A stretch of 58,482 nt of DNA, taken from positions 1 to 58,482 of the forward strand of contig NZ_JAQITA010000014.1 of assembly GCF_028618575.1 (NCBI RefSeq). The letters are read 5' to 3'. Shown piece after piece: positions 1 to 10,393 of this stretch. The stretch's first letter is position 1; every line of letters begins with the position of its first letter. This stretch comes from Bartonella sp. ML70XJBT.G. GTDB lineage: Bacteria > Pseudomonadota > Alphaproteobacteria > Rhizobiales > Rhizobiaceae. The notes beneath the pieces were generated by a model. It searched no databases, had not been told where the DNA came from, and was given only the letters and a program-made list of their open reading frames with translations. The translations under genes and the position numbers were made by a program.

Positions 1-2764
1 ATTTACCCTTTAATGTTGCCGTCTTACCCCGTGCAAGGGTGTGAACATCTCCTTTAAACAGACCATAGGACAAAAGGCCATCCGCATAAAATCCTGTATC
101 TCCCTGCATACCACCATATGCCGTAACTCCCCATCTATCAAATGTACTTTTTCGGCTTTGTTCAACATCAAGAGGCTGTAGAGAAAGTCTTTGGTAAGAT
201 CCAATAACTCCAAAAGAAGTCGCACCATAGGCATTTTCAAATGTTTGGAGCAAAACACCTGCATCAACGGCATTATAATCGATCTCACCTCCATAACCAT
301 ATTCAAGCCGAGACAGGTTTGACCTATAACGGTGATTACCACCATAACCACGCACAAAGAACGCAGGATTGTCACGCCTTTCTAACATTCCACCAGAAAC
401 AATGCGCAAAGACTCTAACCACTTGTTTGTATGCGTAACATTCATCAAACCTGTATGGAATAAGGTATTTGGCAAGAGCAGATAAGTTGAAACTTGCGGA
501 ACAACAACCTTAGGACGAGGCTTTGGCTCTGGCTCTGGTTTGGGAGGGACCGGAGGCGTTGGAGAAGGTCCTGGTTCAGGTTCAGGCTCTGGTCTTGGAG
601 GAGCTGGAGGAGAAGGTTCAGGTTTCATATATCCAGTTTCAAGGCGATAATCCCAAAAGTCCCCTGAACCTTTCACTAATCTCTGAGCAGGGTTCGCTTT
701 TCCCAAATCAGATGTTGGACCATAACTATAAAGCTTATACTGATAAGGTAAACCGCTCAATGTAACATAATCACCATCTAACTTAAAAGAGTTTTGATTT
801 GCTTCTCCAGAAACCTGAATGATGGAAATCCCTTGATCATTTCCCCCACTGCCCGTAGATCCTCCTAGACTTCCTGAAACAGCGCTCACATGAACTGTCG
901 TTGTACCAGAAACATCACCATGAATTAAAAGACGGTCAGTCTGTTGCTTATTAATATCACCTCCTGCATCCAAGAAAGTATTAAAATAAATATGCCCACC
1001 ATCCTGTACCTTATAAACATCATCAATGCCATTTCCAATGCGGAGTGTATGATAAATATAATCACTATCAGGCTTTGAGTTTGTAAACTTAATAGTACTA
1101 TCATTCATAAGGCTTACAAGTGAAACAGATGAATCTCTTATAATCTCAGACTCCTGCTGATTTCTCTGTTTTTTGGATTGTAAAATCCACGCAGACTCGT
1201 TGCTTAAATAAAGTTCAGCATTAGAGCTCTCATCAACTTCACTACGGCCTTCAAGATCAGAAGCATCTGCTAAAACCATGATAGAAGCACCTTTTTCAAC
1301 CTTTAACAATAAGCCCTCTGAATGAAGAGTACTCTGTAATAAACTGACAGCACCATTCGTTTCACCAGTACCATAAAGAGCTGTACCTCCTAAAACTGAA
1401 AACATTGTTCTACTTAAAGTAACAACATCCATTCTGGAGATAACTTCTTCCTTCAATAAACTTTCTTGATCATTGATGTTTTCCCACGGCTTACCTCCCT
1501 TAAAATATATACCATGAGCTCCATCACCTTCTACTGCAATAGAAGAAGATTCAACATTAATCTCAGACACAGTAAAATCAGACTCAGAATCTTTAGGTAA
1601 AGGAATCGAATTAGGAGTCTTGACAGTATTCTCTAATAATATGCCATGGATATTCATAGCATTAACAGTAACAGCTTTTAAATTAAGAGGACCACCGAAA
1701 TCCGTATGTAACACCGCATGATTATTTAGATTTGTTTCCTTCCCCTTCCCAATAATCTTAACACCATCGAGACTTACTGCTGCCTCTAATGTGGCAGAAA
1801 TCCCATGACCATTCATAAACTCAAGCGATCCACCACTCACATGAACTTCTGAACCACCATAACTATACACACTTGCTTTTTCACCTTTATCATCCGTTTT
1901 AATGTTCATATCTTTTAATGTAACATATGTAGGTTTACCTATCGCTTGAATAGCTGTTGCACTCTCACCAATAGTCCCACCATTTATATCAATGCTCCCA
2001 TTACTAGCGTGGAGAGCTACCTTTGCATTATTTAGTTTGAAATTGGCTAAAGTAATTTCTCCCCCCTCTGATACAGACACACCACGTTCAAAAGATTTTT
2101 CTGCAACTTGACCACCGACAGTTATATTTTCCCCTTTTACTTTTGCAGATGCTTTTTTTACTGTTATAGCAATACGATTAGATGCAACCCCATCAATTTT
2201 CTCATCCGTAAACTGGTAAGATTTATCCTTAATTGTATCCGTTCCGCAACTATTGCATATATAATAAAATCCATCATATAGAGTAAGCTTACTTTCCTTC
2301 CCCGATCTGTCATATGTATAAATATACCTACCCTTATCCCTATCCCCACCTATTCCTTTAAGGGGCTTAGAGCTATTGCTTCCATTAAGTAAAATAGAAC
2401 CAACATGAGGTGATTCACGGTCACCTTCTTCTCCAGAGAGAGAAGTTCCACGGCTCCCATTAAGATTACTATTACCTCCAATCATTGTACTCAAATTGCT
2501 ATGAGGCTCAACATTACTAGATCCGCTTGAAATCTCTCTTGTAGGAAAAGTAGTGTATATACTAGATAAACTAGAAAGAGGTGAATTAGGGGGAACAGAA
2601 CTAACACTGATCTTATAAGATGGATTTTTAGGAGTAACAGTAATTATATATCCACTCCCAGATTCCTCTGCATTGGCCCTAGCCACTACTCCATTTTGTA
2701 ACAAAGAAATAATAGCCGTTGTGACAGTATATAAACACACACGATGTCTAAATATTTTAATCAT
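1..2764 (-). CDS. Autotransporter (type Va, pertactin-like), C-terminus cut by window edge
   Basis: Large surface protein expected to export a beta-helical passenger through its own outer-membrane barrel. The frame is open from the ATG at 2764 to the window start (about 921 codons). I checked the same frame at both ends and in the middle. The N-terminus is a signal peptide (hydrophobic TVTTAIISLL, likely cut after ARANA). Residues about 130-720 are a Ser/Gly/Asn-rich repetitive passenger with motifs such as HGIYF. A Pro/Glu-rich low-complexity linker lies at bases 500-620. It is followed by the conserved VPQVSTYLLLPN junction and the start of the barrel (FVRGYGGN, LSRLEYGYGG). The barrel closely resembles that of the next gene, so the two are tandem paralogues. 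The ligand or host target cannot be told from sequence. Confidence 0.9.
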   Translation of the reverse strand, partial: MIKIFRHRVCLYTVTTAIISLLQNGVVARANAEESGSGYIITVTPKNPSYKISVSSVPPNSPLSSLSSIYTTFPTREISSGSSNVEPHSNLSTMIGGNSNLNGSRGTSLSGEEGDRESPHVGSILLNGSNSSKPLKGIGGDRDKGRYIYTYDRSGKESKLTLYDGFYYICNSCGTDTIKDKSYQFTDEKIDGVASNRIAITVKKASAKVKGENITVGGQVAEKSFERGVSVSEGGEITLANFKLNNAKVALHASNGSIDINGGTIGESATAIQAIGKPTYVTLKDMNIKTDDKGEKASVYSYGGSEVHVSGGSLEFMNGHGISATLEAAVSLDGVKIIGKGKETNLNNHAVLHTDFGGPLNLKAVTVNAMNIHGILLENTVKTPNSIPLPKDSESDFTVSEINVESSSIAVEGDGAHGIYFKGGKPWENINDQESLLKEEVISRMDVVTLSRTMFSVLGGTALYGTGETNGAVSLLQSTLHSEGLLLKVEKGASIMVLADASDLEGRSEVDESSNAELYLSNESAWILQSKKQRNQQESEIIRDSSVSLVSLMNDSTIKFTNSKPDSDYIYHTLRIGNGIDDVYKVQDGGHIYFNTFLDAGGDINKQQTDRLLIHGDVSGTTTVHVSAVSGSLGGSTGSGGNDQGISIIQVSGEANQNSFKLDGDYVTLSGLPYQYKLYSYGPTSDLGKANPAQRLVKGSGDFWDYRLETGYMKPEPSPPAPPRPEPEPEPGPSPTPPVPPKPEPEPKPRPKVVVPQVSTYLLLPNTLFHTGLMNVTHTNKWLESLRIVSGGMLERRDNPAFFVRGYGGNHRYRSNLSRLEYGYGGEIDYNAVDAGVLLQTFENAYGATSFGVIGSYQRLSLQPLDVEQSRKSTFDRWGVTAYGGMQGDTGFYADGLLSYGLFKGDVHTLARGKTATLKGK

Positions 2765-3422
2765 AGTTCCCTCGAAACCTTCTTTCCCCTCTCATTGAAA
2801 ACAAAAGCATTCGTAAAAACATCCCTCTGCACCCCTTAAAATACAAAAAGGTGTAACCAAAGGAACGCATCGACCGCTCATTTGAACCGTGTAATGAATG
2901 ACCAAAACAAACTTGGCGGAAGCTCTATAGGTAACACAAAACTACCAATAAGAGAATGATTATTCAGTACAATTTATACGTGTATAATGCATTCTGTATT
3001 TCGTGTAAAGAAAAATAAAATCAGTGCGTGCAAATTAATGACAATTACAACCAAAAAATGTTTATTTAAAAATGATTAAAGATATATGCGTAAAAATATT
3101 GATCCAATTCGTAAAAAACGAATTCTAAAAAACACGTTTTAGCAAACATCAAACATGATAGTGGCTAAACAGATCAGCATAAAACGAAATTAAGATATCG
3201 TATTATAAACACTAAGCACCCGTATCTATTGTTGTGCTAGTGATGGAAGCATTCACCATTAAAGAAGTGACTAAAGAATACGTAGCAGGATTATGATTAT
3301 CAGAAAAATTTATAAAAATTCATGTAAGCATAATAAAAATGCTTTCATGCAAAAAACGAAATATATTGTGCACTCATATTCCCAAAAGAAATTTTTTGAT
3401 CGCCAAATATTGTTACAAAGAA
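2765..3422. other. Intergenic region upstream of the first autotransporter
   Basis: About 660 bases of AT-rich DNA between two minus-strand autotransporter genes. It must hold the promoter and 5' leader of the gene starting at 2764. A short plus-strand ORF (3293-3577) and a minus-strand ORF (3310-3591) overlap the terminator and the end of the next gene and show no protein-like composition, so I do not call them. I see no RNA gene or clear operator. Confidence 0.5.
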
Positions 3423-3449
3423 AAAAGGCAGCACAGAGTGCTGCCTTTT
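3423..3449 (-). terminator. Rho-independent terminator of the 2234-aa autotransporter gene
   Basis: A perfect 12-bp inverted repeat (AAAAGGCAGCAC and its complement) with a 3-nt loop lies 27 bases past the stop codon of the gene ending at 3476. On the minus strand the stem runs into a T-rich tract, which is the classic intrinsic terminator form. The A-rich flank also gives it some bidirectional potential. Confidence 0.85.
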
Positions 3450-3475
3450 CTAAAAAGTACGTACCGTACCTTATG

Positions 3476-6400
3476 TTAAAATTGATAACGTACTCCTCCG
3501 GAAAAACTTGTTCCAGAAAAACCAGCTTTATTGAGCTTATGTTGATAAGCAACGTCACCATGAAGAGAAAACGCTGAAGACAATTTAGCATTAAAGCCTA
3601 ACCCAGCTTCTAAGGAAGAACCAAAAGCACCTAACTGGAAAGCATCTTTAAACTGCACAGATTTCTTTCCTTCAAAACCATGTACAAGATAAAGCTTACT
3701 ATAAAAGGCTACAGCATCCACTCCTTCAGATCCCTTAGGAGTCTTTGTTACACGTCCACCAACACGTGCTACCCACTGATCAAGCTTTCCCATTTCAATG
3801 TCAAAACTGTCAATATCACGGGCTTTCTCAAACTGGAGATGCTGATAAACAACCTGAACTTGCGGATCAACGACAAATCCTTCATATCCCGTTGCAATTG
3901 TCTGACCACCTGTCAAGGAAACACTTAAAGGATGCCCCTTCAATGTTGCTGTCTTGCCCCGTGCAAGAGTAAGAACATCACCTTTGAGCAGACCATAGGA
4001 CAAGAGACCATCTACATAGAAGCCCGCATCATGCTGCATACTACCATATGCTGTAGCTGTCCATTTATCAAATGCACTTTCTTGGCTTTGTTCAACATCT
4101 ACAGGTTGTAGGGAAAGTTTTCCATAAGATCCCAGAACTCCAAAGGATAGAGCACTGTCAGTATTCTCAATTGTTTGCAACAAAACACCCGCCTCTACAC
4201 CCTTATAGTTAAGATCACCTTTGTAACCATACTCAAGTGCAGACAGATCTGAAGTGTAACGGTAACTTCCACCATATCCACGCAAATATAAAGCAGGATT
4301 TTCACGAACCTCTACCATTCCATTGTAAGTAGCTCGTAATGCTTCCAACTGCTTACTTTGGTTATTTACATCCATCAAGCCGGCATGGAATACACTATTT
4401 GGCAAGAGCAAATAAGTTGGAACTTGTGGAACAACAGACCTGACAAATTGTTCAGGAAAACCAGATGCAAGTGTAGGAAGAGTAGACTTAACATACTGAT
4501 TTTCTAAACGGAAGTTCCAGAATTCCCCACCATCCTTAATAAATTTCTGCTCAACATGCTCCTGTTTTGCAGTCGCTTTTGGGCTGTAAGAACGAAGAGT
4601 ATACTTGTAAGGTGAATTCTGCAGTGCAACATAATTACCACCCAGTTGGAAAGAGTCCTTTGCTGCTGTTCCATAAACCTGAATGACTGAAACACTATGA
4701 GGAATCTTAGCATGCTCCTTATTGGCTATATTTTCCGAAAGTCCCTGCACATGTACTATCGTTTTTCCAGCAACATCACCACGAATGACAAGCCTATCTG
4801 TCACTTGTGCACCACTTGGATCGTTAGGGCTTAAATGTGCGTTGAGATGAATTGAAGCATCACCTCCTGCTCTGTAGACAATACCTTTACCCTCTCCAAT
4901 GTGAAGTGTTTGATATTTCTCTTCAGATTTCGGAGCTAAAAACTTCATACGACTATTTACAAGACTTAAAGATGAGATACATGAATCCACACATTCTGAA
5001 TTTTGTTCATCAATCTTATGTGCACTTCTTGTAAGAATCCACGCTGATTTATTGGTCAAATCTAATTTTGCATAAGAACCTTTACCAACGCGCGCACTAC
5101 CTACAACAACAGAGTTGTCAAGCGAAGCTTGTATACTAGAATTATTCTCAGCGCTCAACAGCACATCACCAGCAAGAATTGTCTCCTTTTCTAATGAAAT
5201 CTGTCCATTAGAGTTATTAGCATAAACAGCTATACCATTTGCAACTTCAAAGTTCGTTTTTTTCAATGAAATTGCCCCTGTTACATGTATAGGTGTTTCT
5301 TCCTGTTGGAATACAGCATTGGGTTTAACAACACTTACTTTCTCAATAGCACCAGCTTTCTCTGAAGCCTTATTTTGATTCTGCTGCTGATCTTCTTTTT
5401 GTTTTGTTCCATCAAAATATATGCCATGGCTACCATTGCCTTCTACTTTAACGGTAGAAAACTCGATATTCGCACGATTTAAAGAAGGACGAACGTCAGA
5501 AGATCTTCTTCTCCTAGAAGTTCCCACTTCAAAAGCATCACCATTTTCTTTAACCCACAAAGCAGTGGCATCAGTAGAAACAGTCCCATTCTTCAAATCA
5601 ACAGAGCCATTATTATTCAACAGAATAGCAGCACGCTCAACCTTCTTTGCAGAATCTGACGTTCCTGCTTGTTTCTTCACAGTAATATTAACCTTGTCTA
5701 AATTAACATTACCTCCTGATTCTGATCTCACTGCCGTTCCACCTGTAACACTAATAGAACCAGAATCCATTGTTATTTCACCGCCTTGACTAGCCAGACC
5801 AGCAACAGCCGAATCCGCCATCACATTAATTTTTGTATCCTTTAAATTAATAGATGATCCAGAATCAACCAAAGCGCCTACATAATTAGCATTGACTGTT
5901 CCTTCAATGACTTTAACTTTTCCACCCTTTTGTGCTTCAAGCCCAATCGAAGAAGATTGAATTGTTGATTTCTTATCCAAAACAATTTCTGCTTTTTCTT
6001 CCGCAAGCACAGCACTCACAGGATTACCGCTACCAGCCTCAGAACCAATAATGGTAGCAGCTTCTAATGTAATAACGGTATTCTGTTGTTTTGCATGCAT
6101 AGAACGCTGAGTCGCACCACTTGCTTTCAATGTAACACTTGTCATTGTATACGATTTGCCATCACTGCACGAATAAGCAACTTGCTGTTTTTCCGCTCCA
6201 TTGCCTTGTAAGTTATCACACTGAGAAGACACTTTGTTTTGCCCAACACCATTGACAGGTACATCAGTAGATACAGCACCAGATGACTGTGGGATGGTAG
6301 ATACTGAATGAGAAGAAACAGTAGACGAACTAACATCAGATGTTTTAGCATCTCCAGTCGAAAGTAGAGTACGTCCTACAGGTTTATCCTCCTTCTTAGG

Positions 6401-9400
6401 TACAGCCACTTTTTTCTTAAGATCAGTAGAACCAACAGACGTAGTAGCATCCTTAGGCACGCCAGCACTCTTACTAGCAGTAGATGTTACCCCCTCAGAA
6501 CTCTTTGATCCCGTAGATTGAGGTGCAGAAGGTGTAACAGCCTGAGTAGACGTCTGTTCAGTTTTCTTAGACGAAACAGAAATAGTAGAACCACGTCTTC
6601 CAGGACCCGAACTACCAGAAACATTTATAATAGATGCAGCAGACCCAGAACCTAAATTCACACGCAAACCACCTACGTCAGACCTCGCACGCGCAGAAGA
6701 TGGAACAATCTGCCTAGGTACATTTTTAGTTTCCTCTGAAGGAATAGAAGCAGATACAGGAGCCCCTGTAGAGGAAGGAAGTGCATTACGCTCTTCTTCA
6801 TTCTGATTAACATCTCCTGCTGAGCCAGTAAGAGGAGGAATACTCAAAGTTCCATCGCTCTCATCTCCTGTGTTCGAAGTCAATCCACCTGTACCTAAAT
6901 CATATGTATAAACTAAAGCATTTGTAGTAAGATCACCACCCACTATATTATCATCATATTCATCATCATCATATCCATCATATCCATCATCATATTCTCC
7001 ATAGTTTATATCATATTCTACTTCATTCTGATTAGCTCCCCCAGTTGAGCTAGAAAGAAGAGAAACACCTACATCATCGCCTGCGTTCAGAATAGATTCA
7101 CCTGTACCTACACCATATGTATAGACTCCAGTGCCTGTAGTAAGATCACCATCTACTATATAATATCCTGTATCATCTATATTATACTCTGCTTCATTCT
7201 GATTAGCGTCCCCAGTTGAGCTAGAAAGAAGAGAAATACTTAAACTTTCACCGCTATTATCTGTTGTTTGCAGCTGATTAACGTTTTCACTTGAGGTAGG
7301 AAAAGAAGACATACTTAAAGTCGTACCATTCCTTCCCGTTGTTTCTGATAACGGAGTAGGTAGAACAGGCACTTCAGAAGTAGACGTTGGATACCCTAAA
7401 TCCGCATCATGACCATCTATTTCAGACACCAACGACAGAGAATCCTCTACTTGATAACGCTGGAGATACTGGCGAACCAAGTCTTCACTTAGAGTATCAT
7501 CCTCATCTCTATCGGTTAGGCTACCCGTCTCAGAATCGATCGAAAGCAAAGAACGTCCCATTCCCGAAGACTGAAGAACTTGTAAATCATCCTCCTCTTC
7601 CTCTAAATCAAATTCCAAGCCCTCATAATCCTCAACACCTTCAAGATAGCTATAATCATAACCTATCACGTCTCCCTGTGCATTAAAAAGCACAGAAGGA
7701 CTAGGATATACATCATTTGGAAGCAGTTTCAAACTCAAAAGCTTATCCGCAAATGCAGAATCTGGTACACCATGCGGAGAAAAATCGTAACCCATATATT
7801 TGTCTAACGCTATGTGTGAGGCAGTAGGATGGGCAGGGGGGACATATTGTCCTTGAGCATTTTGTTTTTTTCCTTCTAAACGGAAATCCCAAACATCTCC
7901 TGAAAGACCTACACCAAAATTCTGCATTCCCGGAGCAACCTCTGGACCATAAGCACGAAGAATATACTGATAAGGAGAACCATCCAACGTAATATACTCG
8001 CTTTCTAGCTTAAATGCCCCTTTCTGTGTATTTCCATAAACTTGGATAATTGGAATACTACGATATTGATCTTTGTGTTCTCCATTTGCAACTGCGTTTT
8101 GAGGTTTCTGTCTATTTACAGCACTATACATATGCTGGTTGTTTATATACACCGTAGTTATTCCCAAAACATTACCATGAATCAAAATTCTATCAGATAT
8201 TTGCTCATTACGAGAATCTTTAGACAACGGTTCTAGACTTACATTCAAATAAATCTTGTTTGAATTCCCAGAGGATACATAAACATTACCCTTCCCATCT
8301 CCGATTCGAAGTGTTTGATAATCTTTTTTCCCATTCTCCGGAGGTATAAATCCAATAGAACTACCTTTAGAATTAGATGCAGAATCAGTCACAAGAGTAA
8401 GAGCGGAAACACACGAATCTACACAATTCATCCCCGAAGATTTCCAACCTTTACTTTTTTCTAAATGCCATTCTGATTCCGATAATTTAAGCTCAGCACG
8501 TGCATCCTTATCAACATGAGCAGCACCTCTTAGTGTAGCTTTATGAGCTAAAACCGTCAAATCAAAACCAGAAGCTGCTTTCAATAACAAACTCCCAGAA
8601 AGTTTCGATTGCTCCCCTAAAATAACTTTCCCCTTAGAATCCTTACCATAAATAGCTATACCCTCTGGAACATTAAGAGTAGTTGCTTTCAAAAAAACGC
8701 TACGTGTAGAATCCTTACGTGCTGGAGGACGTGCTGGAGGACGTGCTGGAGGACGTGCTGGAGATAAACTAGATAGTGGCGACAAATGATTGGAAGGAGA
8801 TAAGATATCACTTGATTTTTCCAACATTTTCTTATCAAAATATATACCGTAAGAGTCCTTACCATTTACTATAATATTTGACTCTTTCATACTAGCAAAC
8901 AATTTCAAGGATACTGAACCAATCTCGTTCTCGTTATGTTTTTGCACCACACTGGCAGCATCACCAAGAGAATCAATATCTGGTAAAGAGCCCTGAGCCT
9001 TATCATCGATCTGAGGAACAAAAGCATAATCCCCATTCTTAGAAAAACTACCCTTAACATTATCAAGATCCCTGCGGAATGCTGAAAAAGATTCATCAGT
9101 CAACCATAAGACAGCAACATTAGAACCACTAAACTTTCCTTGATTGAATGAAACAAAGCCTCCCTTCGACAAAAAACCTATAGCGTCTGGTCCTTCTTTC
9201 TCTTCACCATCCTCCCTTTCATACGACTTAACCTTAATACCAACCCCCTCGAGTACAACAGAGCTATAATCCTCCGATATGGCTCCTATTCCCCCTTGTG
9301 CAAAAGTAATAGTCCCAGATTTCATCTTGATTCCAGATAAAGCAAGACTATGAAGACCGTTACTATATCCACTGTCTTTACTCACATCGATAACTGTCCT

Positions 9401-10180
9401 CTCCAAAAAAATAGAAGATTCAGAAACAGCCAAAGCACCTATATGAGCTCCTTCTATTTTCCCTCCCTTCATGACAATTTTACCACCATCTTGAGCTTCA
9501 AGCCCAGCAACAAAATTTTTAATCCTTGAGTTATTTAATACAGCCTTTCCAGCCGTTCCAGTAAATATAGCGCTTCCAAATCCCCTCTCCATTGAAGCAC
9601 GATGAGCACGCTGCGCAGATGAATACTTACCTTCAATAGACATATTGTACAAATCAACTTCTGTCTTTCCATTCTGTATGGCTATAGACAAGTCCTGAAG
9701 ATCATTCAAATTCTGGAAACTCGTTATATTCCCTATCACTTGCACAGCATTATCACCATAGCTCTTCACTTGAATACCACCAAATTTTACCTGATGCTTT
9801 CTTCCATCCTGACAGATAATAGGTGAATTATCGTCCTTATAATTCTGAGCATTACAAGTATATGATCTTCCGTTATATAATCTTTCGTTGCCCTGCGAGC
9901 TCTTATTCTGAGGCTGCACAATCCTCGCACCCGGCAAAGCTTGCGGAGAAGAAGCGCTCTTCATGACTGAACTACGTACAGGACTTGGATAAGAAGAATA
10001 TTGTATTCCTTGCCTCCCGTACAAATAGCCTGGGGACAAACTATTTGATTGGAAATCGTATGATAAATCGTTTCCTTGCAGAACTCCGTTTCCCACAGAA
10101 ATATCCACACTTTGTAAAAAGAAGAGAGCACTCGTTGTCAGTGCGCACAAACGTGCGCGATTTTTAACTACATTGATCAT
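3476..10180 (-). CDS. Giant double-passenger autotransporter (2234 aa)
   Basis: Predicted type Va autotransporter, anchored in the outer membrane by a C-terminal barrel (about residues 1950-2234) that ends in the typical terminal Phe. The signal peptide spans about residues 1-30. The passenger is duplicated. Module 1 (about 110-770) and module 2 (about 1320-1890) share the same order of landmarks: a Cys-containing start (C..DGR or CSDGKSY), HGIYF or YGIYF, CVDSC, an ISDRILIHG/VTDRLVIRG block, an IQVYGN/IQVYGT block, and a WDFRLE or WNFRLE end. After module 1 a degraded junction (LLPNDVYPSPSVLFN, about 823) matches the real barrel junction (YLLLPNSVF, about 1923), but no barrel follows. Instead there is an acidic, Ser/Thr-rich repetitive linker (about 830-1310). 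The simplest origin is fusion of two tandem autotransporter genes with loss of the first barrel. The downstream paralogue at 1-2764 is a normal single-passenger version. Confidence 0.92.
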   Translation of the reverse strand: MINVVKNRARLCALTTSALFFLQSVDISVGNGVLQGNDLSYDFQSNSLSPGYLYGRQGIQYSSYPSPVRSSVMKSASSPQALPGARIVQPQNKSSQGNERLYNGRSYTCNAQNYKDDNSPIICQDGRKHQVKFGGIQVKSYGDNAVQVIGNITSFQNLNDLQDLSIAIQNGKTEVDLYNMSIEGKYSSAQRAHRASMERGFGSAIFTGTAGKAVLNNSRIKNFVAGLEAQDGGKIVMKGGKIEGAHIGALAVSESSIFLERTVIDVSKDSGYSNGLHSLALSGIKMKSGTITFAQGGIGAISEDYSSVVLEGVGIKVKSYEREDGEEKEGPDAIGFLSKGGFVSFNQGKFSGSNVAVLWLTDESFSAFRRDLDNVKGSFSKNGDYAFVPQIDDKAQGSLPDIDSLGDAASVVQKHNENEIGSVSLKLFASMKESNIIVNGKDSYGIYFDKKMLEKSSDILSPSNHLSPLSSLSPARPPARPPARPPARKDSTRSVFLKATTLNVPEGIAIYGKDSKGKVILGEQSKLSGSLLLKAASGFDLTVLAHKATLRGAAHVDKDARAELKLSESEWHLEKSKGWKSSGMNCVDSCVSALTLVTDSASNSKGSSIGFIPPENGKKDYQTLRIGDGKGNVYVSSGNSNKIYLNVSLEPLSKDSRNEQISDRILIHGNVLGITTVYINNQHMYSAVNRQKPQNAVANGEHKDQYRSIPIIQVYGNTQKGAFKLESEYITLDGSPYQYILRAYGPEVAPGMQNFGVGLSGDVWDFRLEGKKQNAQGQYVPPAHPTASHIALDKYMGYDFSPHGVPDSAFADKLLSLKLLPNDVYPSPSVLFNAQGDVIGYDYSYLEGVEDYEGLEFDLEEEEDDLQVLQSSGMGRSLLSIDSETGSLTDRDEDDTLSEDLVRQYLQRYQVEDSLSLVSEIDGHDADLGYPTSTSEVPVLPTPLSETTGRNGTTLSMSSFPTSSENVNQLQTTDNSGESLSISLLSSSTGDANQNEAEYNIDDTGYYIVDGDLTTGTGVYTYGVGTGESILNAGDDVGVSLLSSSTGGANQNEVEYDINYGEYDDGYDGYDDDEYDDNIVGGDLTTNALVYTYDLGTGGLTSNTGDESDGTLSIPPLTGSAGDVNQNEEERNALPSSTGAPVSASIPSEETKNVPRQIVPSSARARSDVGGLRVNLGSGSAASIINVSGSSGPGRRGSTISVSSKKTEQTSTQAVTPSAPQSTGSKSSEGVTSTASKSAGVPKDATTSVGSTDLKKKVAVPKKEDKPVGRTLLSTGDAKTSDVSSSTVSSHSVSTIPQSSGAVSTDVPVNGVGQNKVSSQCDNLQGNGAEKQQVAYSCSDGKSYTMTSVTLKASGATQRSMHAKQQNTVITLEAATIIGSEAGSGNPVSAVLAEEKAEIVLDKKSTIQSSSIGLEAQKGGKVKVIEGTVNANYVGALVDSGSSINLKDTKINVMADSAVAGLASQGGEITMDSGSISVTGGTAVRSESGGNVNLDKVNITVKKQAGTSDSAKKVERAAILLNNNGSVDLKNGTVSTDATALWVKENGDAFEVGTSRRRRSSDVRPSLNRANIEFSTVKVEGNGSHGIYFDGTKQKEDQQQNQNKASEKAGAIEKVSVVKPNAVFQQEETPIHVTGAISLKKTNFEVANGIAVYANNSNGQISLEKETILAGDVLLSAENNSSIQASLDNSVVVGSARVGKGSYAKLDLTNKSAWILTRSAHKIDEQNSECVDSCISSLSLVNSRMKFLAPKSEEKYQTLHIGEGKGIVYRAGGDASIHLNAHLSPNDPSGAQVTDRLVIRGDVAGKTIVHVQGLSENIANKEHAKIPHSVSVIQVYGTAAKDSFQLGGNYVALQNSPYKYTLRSYSPKATAKQEHVEQKFIKDGGEFWNFRLENQYVKSTLPTLASGFPEQFVRSVVPQVPTYLLLPNSVFHAGLMDVNNQSKQLEALRATYNGMVEVRENPALYLRGYGGSYRYTSDLSALEYGYKGDLNYKGVEAGVLLQTIENTDSALSFGVLGSYGKLSLQPVDVEQSQESAFDKWTATAYGSMQHDAGFYVDGLLSYGLLKGDVLTLARGKTATLKGHPLSVSLTGGQTIATGYEGFVVDPQVQVVYQHLQFEKARDIDSFDIEMGKLDQWVARVGGRVTKTPKGSEGVDAVAFYSKLYLVHGFEGKKSVQFKDAFQLGAFGSSLEAGLGFNAKLSSAFSLHGDVAYQHKLNKAGFSGTSFSGGVRYQF
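6780..7245 (-). repeat. Degenerate linker repeats (LLSSSTG..NQNE) within the giant autotransporter
   Basis: Three degenerate copies encode a Leu-Ser-Ser-Ser-Thr-Gly-x-x-Asn-Gln-Asn-Glu core (around bases 7205-7240, 7035-7070 and 6785-6830). Tyr/Asp-rich spacers separate them, including an Asp-Tyr-Gly-Asp tract coded by cat/atc triplet runs near 6950-7000. This is the spacer between the two passenger modules. Such tracts often change length in frame. Confidence 0.75.
8717..8764 (-). repeat. 12-bp tandem repeat coding Pro-Pro-Ala-Arg
   Basis: Four consecutive units of ACGTGCTGGAGG on the plus strand, the last imperfect, encode a repeated Pro-Pro-Ala-Arg stretch near residue 480 of the giant autotransporter. 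The unit length is a multiple of three, so copy-number change would alter the surface protein without breaking the frame. Confidence 0.9.
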
Positions 10181-10300
10181 ATGTCAAACTTTCTAAATAT
10201 AACTTGCAAAAGCACTAGAATTAAGTGAAAATAAGATAAGTGCACGTTTTGTAACATACATTAGTCTATTTTACAACATATCGCATCTTATTATAGTACT

Positions 10301-10324
10301 ATTTTGTGCATAATTTTGTACATA
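10301..10324 (+). promoter_or_regulatory. Tandem 12-bp repeat, candidate operator upstream of siderophore uptake gene
   Basis: ATTTTGTGCATA is followed directly by ATTTTGTACATA, differing at one base. It lies in the 213-bp region between the divergently transcribed autotransporter (start 10180) and the binding-protein gene (start 10394). An AT-rich repeat in front of an iron-uptake gene suggests a site for an iron-responsive regulator (Fur, Irr or RirA type). I could not match it to a known consensus. Confidence 0.35.
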
Positions 10325-10393
10325 AAAATGTCTAAGTTAAGTTTTTAAGTGTGTAAACCCTTAAATATTTTGTGAAATAAAGGATAAATAACT

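Noticed and set aside
523..765. Plus-strand ORF opposite the first autotransporter
   Set aside because: It is the antisense of a Pro/Glu-rich repeat linker; low-complexity composition and no ribosome site.
3293..3591. Two overlapping short ORFs in the autotransporter gap
   Set aside because: Both run across a strong terminator and into the coding region of the 2234-aa protein; no protein-like composition.
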